Part shown: in pieces, positions 8,041-14,127 of the stretch | Numbering within the stretch: the stretch's first letter is position 1 | Layout of the letters: each line of letters begins with the position of its first letter | NCBI GenBank assembly: GCA_022800755.1 | Contig: JAAWQX010000019.1 | Span: 1-38,759 of the forward strand | Reading direction: 5' to 3' | From: Oscillospiraceae bacterium | GTDB taxonomy: Bacteria; Bacillota; Clostridia; Oscillospirales; Oscillospiraceae | DNA length: 38,759 nucleotides | Translations under genes and position numbers: made by a program | The notes under the pieces: model-generated | Database searches by the model: none | What the model was told of the DNA's origin: nothing | What the model saw: only the letters and a program-made list of their open reading frames with translations

Positions 8041-8224
8041 ACCTCCCGGGGAACCCCGGGAGGTGCTGCTTCGCAGAATTCGCCGTCGCAACGGCGAAAA
8101 ATTTCCAATCATTTTTTGCCCGGCTTCGCCGGACAAAAAATACTTCTCACGCAACGCCCGTGCGCGCAAAGCGCGTGCGGGAAGCGGAGTGCAAACCCCT
8201 CGTTTGAACGCGTGCGTTCAAACG
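8041..8224 (-). repeat. Modular multi-hairpin intergenic repeat, copy A
   Basis: Between mazF and the exported-protein gene. In minus-strand order it holds a hairpin CGTTTGAACGC/GCGTTCAAACG (8201-8224), a GC-rich imperfect hairpin (about 8157-8182), a hairpin with A/T shoulders (8111-8142, core CCGGC/GCCGG), a hairpin at 8079-8098, the block GCGAATTCTGCGAAGC (8083-8068), and a last hairpin at 8041-8064. The 16-base block is identical to that at 34496-34511, and the A/T-shouldered hairpin and its flanks also match that copy, in the opposite orientation. No protein is encoded. Confidence 0.85.
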
Positions 8225-8228
8225 ACTT

Positions 8229-8573
8229 TTATAGTCCGAAGCTGACAGCGATGGCATTATCTACCTTGGTCATGGTGTCGCCGTCCAGACGACCCATTTT
8301 CTCTTTCAGCCGGGACTTGTCAATGGTGCGGATCTGCTCCAGCAAGATCACGCTGTCCTTGGTCAGACCGACGCTGCGGCCGGTCAGTTCGATATGGGTC
8401 GGCAGCTTTGCCTTTCCCATCTGGGACGTGATCGCCGCGGCGATCACCGTGGGACTGTGCCGGTTCCCGGTGTCGTTCTGCACGATCAGCACCGGGCGCA
8501 TGCCGCCCTGCTCGCTCCCGACCACGGGGCTGAGGTCAGCATAATAGATGTCTCCTCGTTTCACGATACTCAA
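8229..8573 (-). CDS. mazF: MazF/PemK-family endoribonuclease toxin (NdoA-like), no antitoxin gene beside it
   Basis: About 114 residues, close to Bacillus NdoA throughout: [20 protein letters not shown] near the N-terminus, [48 protein letters not shown]. This family are sequence-specific mRNA-cutting toxins, normally restrained by a small ribbon-helix-helix antitoxin encoded directly upstream. The start is uncertain: ATG 8582 abuts the GGAG (8583-8586), whereas TTG 8573 lies 9 bases from it and gives MSIVKRGD as in the family, so TTG is preferred. It lies downstream of alr as in Bacillus, but the 120-base gap holds no antitoxin frame. Its ribosome site lies inside nested inverted repeats. 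Confidence 0.92.
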   Translation of the reverse strand: MSIVKRGDIYYADLSPVVGSEQGGMRPVLIVQNDTGNRHSPTVIAAAITSQMGKAKLPTHIELTGRSVGLTKDSVILLEQIRTIDKSRLKEKMGRLDGDTMTKVDNAIAVSFGL

Positions 8574-8582
8574 TGTAACCAT

Positions 8583-8701
8583 CTCCGATGAAGGGCCGCC
8601 CTTACATAATATGTTGCGCAGTTGTATTGTCTCCACAGGGCGGAGGGTTTATACATCTTTTTCTTTCATCGGAAATTTTTTGTCACGCCGGGCCTGTCCC
8701 C
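8583..8701 (-). promoter_or_regulatory. Structured leader between alr and mazF
   Basis: Two nested inverted repeats span the gap: CCGATGAA (8585-8592) with TTCATCGG (8665-8672), and CCGCCCT (8596-8602) with AGGGCGG (8637-8643). A small palindrome ACATAATATGT (8604-8614) sits in the loop. The inner edge of the outer stem includes two bases of the mazF GGAG site, so folding would hide it. The pairing is seen in the sequence; a regulatory role is inferred. Confidence 0.5.
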
Positions 8702-9808
8702 TCAGTCGAGATACACCCGGGGCACCCGGGGCGACACGGCGGTCAGCAGCTCGTACGAAATGGTCCCCGCCGCCTGGGCCAGCACGTCAATGCTCTGGGC
8801 GTCGCCGAAGATTTCCACCTCATCACCGATCTCCACGTCGGGGATGTCGGTCACGTCCACCATACACATGTCCATACAAATGCGCCCCCTTTGAGGCGCT
8901 TTTCGGCCTCGAATGGTGACTTCCAGCTTCCCGGACAGCGCCCGGTGCAGCCCGTCCGCGTACCCGATGGGCAGCACGGCGAAAATCCGCGGCCCGTCGC
9001 AGGTATAGGTGCGACCGTAGCTGATGGTATCCCCGGCGGCGTGGCCGGTGAGTTCCGCCACCCGGGTCATCAGCCGCATCACGGGCCGCAGTTCCAGTGC
9101 ACCGTGTTCCGCCGCCGGGTAAATGCCGTACTGGGCAATGCCGGGACGGACCATATCCAGATAGGTCTGGGGATAGTTTACCATAGCGCCGGAGTTGGTG
9201 CAATGGCGAATTGTAAATTTTTTGCCGGAACGTTCTTCCAGCATGGCAACGCCCCGGGTAAAGTGGTCAAACTGCGCGGCGGTAAACTCATTCCCGTACT
9301 CATCGGACACGCAGAAATGGGTAAACACCCCCTGGGCGTCCAGCCCTGGCAGGGACATGGCCCGCGCGGCGTCGGCCAGATTAGTAAATCCCGTGCGCCC
9401 CATGCCCGTTTCCAACTTGATATGTACCGGCAGGGTCAGTCCCGTCCCGGTCAGCTCCGCATCCAGGGCACGGGCCAGACGCAAGCTGCCCACCGCCTGG
9501 GCAACATGCCTCAATTCCGCGATGTCCCGCGCCAAAAACGCCGGGGACGGGCCTAAAATCAAAATATCTGCCGTGACGCCCGCCTGCCGCAGCCGCACAG
9601 CCTCGTCAAAGCAGGCCACGGCCAGATTGGTCACGCCCAGAGTTTCCAGCCGCCGGGAAACCTCCACCGCGCCGTGGCCGTATGCGTTGGCCTTCACCAC
9701 GCCCAGATACCGGCACCCCGCCGGAAGCTGGGCCTGCATGTTCCGCACATTATGTTCCAGATTCCCCAGCCGGATCTCCGCCCAGGTCCGTTTCTTCTGT
9801 AATTCCAT
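8702..9808 (-). CDS. alr: Alanine racemase
   Basis: 368-residue PLP enzyme interconverting L- and D-alanine for peptidoglycan. The PLP-lysine motif VVKANAYGHGA is near residue 37, and the second catalytic region with the active tyrosine is ISYGRTYTCDGP, followed by LPIGYADG. Fold order is the usual TIM barrel then beta domain; length is normal. Two adjacent ATGs (9811 and 9808) follow AAGGA; the second has the better spacing. Its start overlaps the end of the preceding lipoprotein gene by 59 bases, so the two are translationally linked. The order nnrD - lipoprotein - alr - mazF resembles the acpS/ydcC/alr/ndoAI/ndoA region of Bacillus. Confidence 0.96.
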   Translation of the reverse strand: MELQKKRTWAEIRLGNLEHNVRNMQAQLPAGCRYLGVVKANAYGHGAVEVSRRLETLGVTNLAVACFDEAVRLRQAGVTADILILGPSPAFLARDIAELRHVAQAVGSLRLARALDAELTGTGLTLPVHIKLETGMGRTGFTNLADAARAMSLPGLDAQGVFTHFCVSDEYGNEFTAAQFDHFTRGVAMLEERSGKKFTIRHCTNSGAMVNYPQTYLDMVRPGIAQYGIYPAAEHGALELRPVMRLMTRVAELTGHAAGDTISYGRTYTCDGPRIFAVLPIGYADGLHRALSGKLEVTIRGRKAPQRGRICMDMCMVDVTDIPDVEIGDEVEIFGDAQSIDVLAQAAGTISYELLTAVSPRVPRVYLD

Positions 9809-10370
9809 CATTCGATCCTTCTGTCGTAAAATTTTCAATGGTGCAAGTCGCTTTCACCACACCGTCTTCCGCCACCTCCATGGCGGCGGGAACATCCGCT
9901 TCGTCGAACCAGACCGTCACCGTGACCGTATCGTCCCGGATGAGCTTCACCGCCAGATTGCCGTTTTCCGTCCAGTTGCTGGACAAATACCCATCCGTCA
10001 GCGTGTCCAGCGCTACAGGCGCGGCGCTGATGGGCAAAATGCCGCAGTCCGTCAGGTCTCCGGTGGAGAGCATCACGCTGCCGTAGACCACGTCGGATTC
10101 CGCCCCGCTCATGTGGGCCGTCACCCCGGCAATCAGCTCCGGCTGCATGACCGTCATGGTCCAATCCCCCGCTTGCCGCAGGCAGTCCAGGGTAAACTCC
10201 TCCGTGCGGTCTTCAAAATTCGCCGTCACCGCCGCGGTAAACGCGATGCTCCCCGCGTCCGCGATGGCGCCGCGGATATCCTCAAAGTGCTCCTGCTGCG
10301 TCCGCCCGCCGCACCCGGCCAGGAGAACGCAGGTCATCATCAGTGCGGAAATCATTCCTTTCCGCTTCAA
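9750..10370 (-). CDS. Lipoprotein, candidate GerS/YdcC-like (LolA-type fold)
   Basis: 206-residue lipoprotein: a basic N-terminus, a hydrophobic helix and the lipobox LLAGC (Cys20). The mature part alternates short strands (SIAFTAAVTANFED, EFTLDCLRQAGDWTMTVMQP, DTVTVTVWFDEADVP), as expected for a LolA-like lipid-binding half barrel. By position (after nnrD, overlapping alr) it matches ydcC of Bacillus and gerS of C. difficile, a germination lipoprotein next to an alanine racemase gene. That link rests on context, not on a sequence match I can verify. The start is a TTG at 10370 with a GGAAGG site 8 bases upstream; it begins 6 bases after the nnrD stop. Confidence 0.72.
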   Translation of the reverse strand: MKRKGMISALMMTCVLLAGCGGRTQQEHFEDIRGAIADAGSIAFTAAVTANFEDRTEEFTLDCLRQAGDWTMTVMQPELIAGVTAHMSGAESDVVYGSVMLSTGDLTDCGILPISAAPVALDTLTDGYLSSNWTENGNLAVKLIRDDTVTVTVWFDEADVPAAMEVAEDGVVKATCTIENFTTEGSNDGITEETDLGGDPAGESGT

Positions 10371-10376
10371 TGCCGT

Positions 10377-11249
10377 TTACCTTCCTGTCATCAATTTTGT
10401 CACCGCCGGGATCGCCCCGATCATGTCCAACGGGGTCATGCCGTACTCTCCCAGTTCTTTCGCGCACAGGTCCCCGGCCGCGGCGTGGACGCAAACGCCT
10501 GTGAGCACCGCTTCTCTCAGCGGAAGCTGCCCCAGCAGCCCGCCCAAAATGCCCGCCAGCACGTCTCCGCTGCCGCCCTTTGCCATCCCGGGATTCCCAG
10601 CAGCCAGGACATACGCCGGGCCGTCGGCAAAAGCCACCACCGTGCGGTGTCCCTTGAGCACCAGGGTGCAGCCGTATCGGTCCGCAAAGCGCCGGGCGTC
10701 CTCCACCCGGTTTTCCGTGAGCACGCCGCCCATGCGGGTAAATTCCACCGCGTGGGGCGTCAGCACCAGCGGCGCGTTTACCCGCCGCAGCAGTTCCATG
10801 TCCCGGCTGAGGGCAAACAGCGCGTCCGCGTCCGCCACAGTCGGCACCTGCACGGCCTCCAGCACATCCCGCACCAGTTCCAGCCGCTTCCGGTCCCGGC
10901 CCATACCCGGCCCGATCACGCACACATCGCACCAGCCGAGTTTTTCCGTAATGTCCCGGAACCCGTCCGCCGGGAACGGCATGGCCACGTCCTGCTTCAC
11001 CGCGAGGATGGGATAAATGTCCCCCGGCACGCCCACGGACACCAGCCCCGCCCCGGACCGCACCGCGGCGGAGGTACACACGCTCACCGCGCCGGTATAT
11101 CCCACCGAGCCGCCCAAAATGAGCACCTTGCCGTAATCCCCCTTGTGGCTGTCCCGTGCCCGGACGGGCAAGGACCGCTCCGCGGGCAGCAAAACGGACG
11201 TATCCGGCGTGTCCAGCCAGTTTTGCGGAATGCCGTAGGTTTCGTTCAT
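10377..11249 (-). CDS. nnrD: ADP-dependent NAD(P)H-hydrate dehydratase
   Basis: 290-residue ribokinase-fold enzyme that repairs hydrated NAD(P)H using ADP. Motifs seen: HKGDYGKVLILGGSVGYTGA (near residue 34), GPGMGRD, LVLTPHAVEF, LKGHRTVV, and the nucleotide-binding GNPGMAKGGSGDVLAG. Only the dehydratase (YjeF C-terminal) domain is present; the epimerase domain NnrE is not fused, and no acpS precedes it. The ATG at 11249 follows AGGAGG by 8 bases; longer readings run into the promoter. It is the first gene of the nnrD - lipoprotein - alr - mazF operon. Confidence 0.93.
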   Translation of the reverse strand: MNETYGIPQNWLDTPDTSVLLPAERSLPVRARDSHKGDYGKVLILGGSVGYTGAVSVCTSAAVRSGAGLVSVGVPGDIYPILAVKQDVAMPFPADGFRDITEKLGWCDVCVIGPGMGRDRKRLELVRDVLEAVQVPTVADADALFALSRDMELLRRVNAPLVLTPHAVEFTRMGGVLTENRVEDARRFADRYGCTLVLKGHRTVVAFADGPAYVLAAGNPGMAKGGSGDVLAGILGGLLGQLPLREAVLTGVCVHAAAGDLCAKELGEYGMTPLDMIGAIPAVTKLMTGR

Positions 11250-11279
11250 ACCGTGGACCTCCTGTCCTTTTCTATATGT

Positions 11280-11308
11280 ATTATAGTTGTGGGGAAAAAA
11301 TAAGTCAA
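11280..11308 (-). promoter_or_regulatory. Promoter of the nnrD-alr-mazF operon
   Basis: Minus strand: TTGACT -35 (11303-11308), 17-base spacer, perfect TATAAT -10 (11280-11285), 30 bases before the nnrD start. The -35 overlaps the stop codon region of the upstream gene. Confidence 0.85.
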
Positions 11309-11733
11309 TTTTCCGCCGGGATCTCAAAATCCTCCGACTTGAAATTGCTGTAATACCGCCCATGGTCGGCGGTAAAGCGCAGCACGCAGTAGTCCGGGTC
11401 AGTCACGCCCTTGGGATAATACATGCGGTCGCCCATCTGCCAGATGCGCTGTTTCGCCTCCGGCGTTTCCAGCACCTCCATGGTCCCCACCAGGCTCACG
11501 CCCCGGAAAAACCGCTTGTCCATAAAATAAATACTGGCCTTCGAGTTTTTCCGAAAGGCTTTCACCTTATTGGACGACGTATTCGTGCTCAGCCAGATGG
11601 TACGGATGCCCTCCCGCTCCCGGGGCTTGAGCATCGCCTTGGTCACGGGGTAGCCCTCAGCGTCGATATACGCCACAAAGCAGTTGCCCGCCTTATCCAT
11701 GAGCTTGCCGATGGTCTTCGCCGCATCTTTCAT
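11305..11733 (-). CDS. Pyridoxamine 5'-phosphate oxidase-like flavin-binding protein
   Basis: 142-residue protein of the PNPOx-like split-barrel superfamily (general stress protein 26 type). Family features are NCFVAYIDAEGYPVTKAM near residue 17, TIWLSTNTSSNKVKAFRKN (FMN phosphate region), SIYFMDKRFFRGVSLVGTME, and a C-terminal FTADHGRYYSNFKS. Such proteins usually bind FMN or F420 and reduce or sequester small molecules; the substrate is unknown. The ATG at 11733 follows AAGGAG by 6 bases. It is upstream of, and in the same direction as, nnrD, but a strong promoter lies between them. Confidence 0.85.
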   Translation of the reverse strand: MKDAAKTIGKLMDKAGNCFVAYIDAEGYPVTKAMLKPREREGIRTIWLSTNTSSNKVKAFRKNSKASIYFMDKRFFRGVSLVGTMEVLETPEAKQRIWQMGDRMYYPKGVTDPDYCVLRFTADHGRYYSNFKSEDFEIPAEN

Positions 11734-11871
11734 GTTGTTCTCCTTTCACCGCTGTATTTTACCAGCCCGGTTTGCCGGAATCTTTCGCATTCTTTGACCG
11801 CATCCTGATATTTTTATTGTAAAATTCTTACGTTTTCCTCACAGGTCTGCCCACATTATAACACTTTCCCC

Positions 11872-11900
11872 TTGCATTTCAACGGCAAGTGTGCTATAAC
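11872..11900 (+). promoter_or_regulatory. Promoter of the T-box - deacetylase - pheST operon
   Basis: TTGCAT (11872-11877), 17-base spacer, TATAAC (11895-11900), just upstream of the T-box leader. Confidence 0.65.
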
Positions 11901-11907
11901 CACAGAT

Positions 11908-12138
11908 AGAAAAATGCGATGAACGGGAAAATAGCGGACCCGTGCTTTTTCAGAGACCGGCGGCCATCGGCTGCAAGCTGCCGGACAGCACCCCGCTTGG
12001 TTCGCCCGGGAGCGGCCGCGGAGACGCGGACGGAAGCCCACCGTTACGGGGCAGGAGTGCGGCGCGAACGCGCCGAATGTGGGTGGTACCGCGGAAGTGA
12101 GCTTTCGTCCCTTTGGGGCGGGGGCTTTTTCTTTTTTG
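11908..12138 (+). promoter_or_regulatory. T-box leader, phenylalanine (UUC) specifier
   Basis: The T-box sequence GTGGGTGGTACCGCGG (12079-12094) is intact and is followed by a terminator stem (12101-12111 with 12115-12125) and a T-rich run to 12137. Stem I can be drawn: CGGG (11923 region) with CCCG (12004-12007), AGCGG with CCGCT, then GTGC with GCAC, capped by CCGGCGGC/GCTGCCGG. The internal loop between the first two helices presents TTC at 12001-12003, a Phe codon followed by G. Uncharged tRNA-Phe should favour the antiterminator and allow transcription of the genes below. The pheST genes downstream agree with this reading. Confidence 0.93.
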
Positions 12139-12162
12139 CCCACAAATGATGGAGGTGCTGCT

Positions 12163-13047
12163 ATGAAAAAGATACTGCTTGCGCTTTGCGTTGCATTGTG
12201 CCTGCTCACATGCTCCGCCTGCCGCCACAGCAGCGAAGCAATCCCCACACCCACGCCGGGACTGACAACGCCCACGCCGGAGCCGACCCCCACCCCGCTT
12301 CCCACGCCTACGCCGCCGGCCCCGGTGCCGGAAGTCCCCAACACCAAGCTACCCATCTTGATGTACCACGACGTGCTCAAGGACGGAGAGACCTGCGGTA
12401 ACTGGGCCGTGACAGAAAGCCGCTTCCGGGAGGACCTGCAATGGCTGGCGGACAACGGCTACACCGCAATCTCCGCCGGGGAGCTTGCCGCCGGGAATCC
12501 CCTGCCGGAGCGCGCAGTGCTCATCACCTTTGACGACGGTTACCGCAGCAACTACGACCTGGCCTTCCCCATTTTGGTGGAATACCGCACAAAAGCGGTG
12601 ATCTCCATCATCGGCCACCACCTGGACGACGGGGACGAATGGTTCCTCACCTGGGACCAGTGCCGGGAGATGCAGGACAGCGGCTTTATCGAATTCGGTT
12701 CCCACACCTACACCCAGCACCCGGCAGACACCTGCATCCGCCGCAAGGACGGCGAGACGCAATTGCAATACGGCGCCCGGGTATTCGCCGACCTGCAAAA
12801 GAGCATTGACCGCATGGAAACCGAGTTAGGCGGCCCGGTGATCTTCCTGGCCTATCCCAACGGCCGGTACGATTCCTGGTCCGACGACTTCATCAAGGAC
12901 CGGTTCAAAGTCACGGTCTCCACCGACTTCGGTACGGCGGACATTTCCGGCGGCCTTTATAAGCTGCCCCGCTTCAACATCAACATGGACGGCCCTCCGT
13001 CCAAATTCCTGCCCGCCCTGGACGGTGCGGAAGCGGCGGAGGGCTGA
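12163..13047 (+). CDS. Polysaccharide deacetylase (NodB domain) lipoprotein
   Basis: 294 residues. An N-terminal signal (MKKILLALCVALCLLTCSAC) ends in a probable lipid-modified Cys20, although position -3 of the lipobox is not the usual Leu. Residues about 28-58 are a Thr/Pro-rich spacer (repeats of PTP). From about 65 is a carbohydrate esterase 4 NodB domain: LPILMYHDV, the metal-binding VLITFDDGY, the SHTYTQH histidine pair, and FLAYPNGRYD. Such enzymes remove N-acetyl groups from peptidoglycan or surface polysaccharide outside the membrane. The ATG at 12163 follows GGAGG by 7 bases. It lies between the Phe T-box and pheS with no terminator before pheS, which is unusual. Confidence 0.9.
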   Translation: MKKILLALCVALCLLTCSACRHSSEAIPTPTPGLTTPTPEPTPTPLPTPTPPAPVPEVPNTKLPILMYHDVLKDGETCGNWAVTESRFREDLQWLADNGYTAISAGELAAGNPLPERAVLITFDDGYRSNYDLAFPILVEYRTKAVISIIGHHLDDGDEWFLTWDQCREMQDSGFIEFGSHTYTQHPADTCIRRKDGETQLQYGARVFADLQKSIDRMETELGGPVIFLAYPNGRYDSWSDDFIKDRFKVTVSTDFGTADISGGLYKLPRFNINMDGPPSKFLPALDGAEAAEG

Positions 13048-13083
13048 ACGAAAAAACAGAACCCAGAAAAAGGAGTTTAATGT

Positions 13084-14109
13084 ATGAAAGAACAGTTAGC
13101 AAACATTCGCCAACAGGCGCTCGCCGCGCTGAACGAAGCCAAGGACATGGCGGACCTGGACCAGCTCCGGGTCAAATACCTGGGCAAAAAAGGCGAACTC
13201 ACCGCAGTTTTGAAGCAGATGGGCAAGCTGTCCGCCGAGGAGCGCCCGGTGATGGGCCAGCTGGCCAACGACGTGCGCGCCGCCCTGGAGCAGGCCATTG
13301 ACGACGCTTCCCAAAAGCTGGCGGAAGTAACCCTGGCCCACCAGCTTCAGGCCGAAGCCCTGGACGTGACCATCCCCGGGACGAAAGCCCCCATCGGCCA
13401 CCGCCACCCCATGTACATCGCCCTGGACGAGATCAAGGACATTTTCATCGGCATGGGCTTCACCGTGCTGGACGGCCCGGAAGTGGAACTGGCGACCTAC
13501 AATTTCGACAAGCTGAACGCCGAGGAGGGCCACCCCTCCCGGGACTGGTCGGACACCTTTTATTTTGACGAGGACAGCCGTGTGATGCTCCGCAGCCAGA
13601 CCAGCCCCATGCAGGTGCGGGCCATGGAGACCATGGACCTGCCCATCCGCATCATCGCCCCGGGCCGGGTCTACCGCAAAGACGAGGTAGACGCCACCCA
13701 CTCCCCCATGTTCCATCAGGTCGAAGGCATGGTCATCGACAAAAACGTCACCATGGGCGACCTGAAAGGCACGCTGAACCTGGTCATGGAGGAACTGTTC
13801 GGCAAAGGCACCGTAACCCGGTTCCGTCCACACCACTTTCCGTTCACGGAGCCGAGCTGCGAAATGGACGTGCAGTGCCATAAATGCGGCGGCGCGGGCT
13901 GCCCCACCTGCAAGGGCGAGGGCTGGATCGAGGTGCTGGGCGCCGGCATGATCCACCCCAACGTCCTGCGCATGGCGGGCATCGACCCGGAAATCTGGTC
14001 CGGCTGGGCCTTCGGCATGGGCCTGGAGCGCACGGCCATGCGCCGGTTCAAGATCGCGGACCTGCGTTTGATTTTTGAAAACGACATCAGATTTTTGGAA
14101 CAATTTTAA
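13084..14109 (+). CDS. pheS: Phenylalanyl-tRNA synthetase alpha subunit
   Basis: 341-residue class II aminoacyl-tRNA synthetase subunit that holds the active site of the alpha2-beta2 enzyme. An N-terminal coiled coil (about 1-90) binds tRNA. The catalytic core has GHRHPMYIALDEIKDIFIGM, the motif 2 region (LLRSQTSPMQVRAM, then GRVYRKDEVDATHSPMFHQV), a cysteine-bearing segment CHKCGGAGCPTCKG typical of Firmicutes, and motif 3 GWAFGMGLERTAM. Length is normal. The ATG at 13084 follows AAGGAG by 8 bases. It is 36 bases after the deacetylase and 18 bases before pheT, in one T-box-controlled operon. Confidence 0.98.
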   Translation: MKEQLANIRQQALAALNEAKDMADLDQLRVKYLGKKGELTAVLKQMGKLSAEERPVMGQLANDVRAALEQAIDDASQKLAEVTLAHQLQAEALDVTIPGTKAPIGHRHPMYIALDEIKDIFIGMGFTVLDGPEVELATYNFDKLNAEEGHPSRDWSDTFYFDEDSRVMLRSQTSPMQVRAMETMDLPIRIIAPGRVYRKDEVDATHSPMFHQVEGMVIDKNVTMGDLKGTLNLVMEELFGKGTVTRFRPHHFPFTEPSCEMDVQCHKCGGAGCPTCKGEGWIEVLGAGMIHPNVLRMAGIDPEIWSGWAFGMGLERTAMRRFKIADLRLIFENDIRFLEQF

Positions 14110-14127
14110 GAAAGGAGCCGGAAGAAT

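Noticed and set aside
8026-8169. Longer N-terminus for the exported protein
   Set aside because: The extra codons come from the intergenic repeat; ATG 8025 has a good ribosome site and gives a clean signal peptide.
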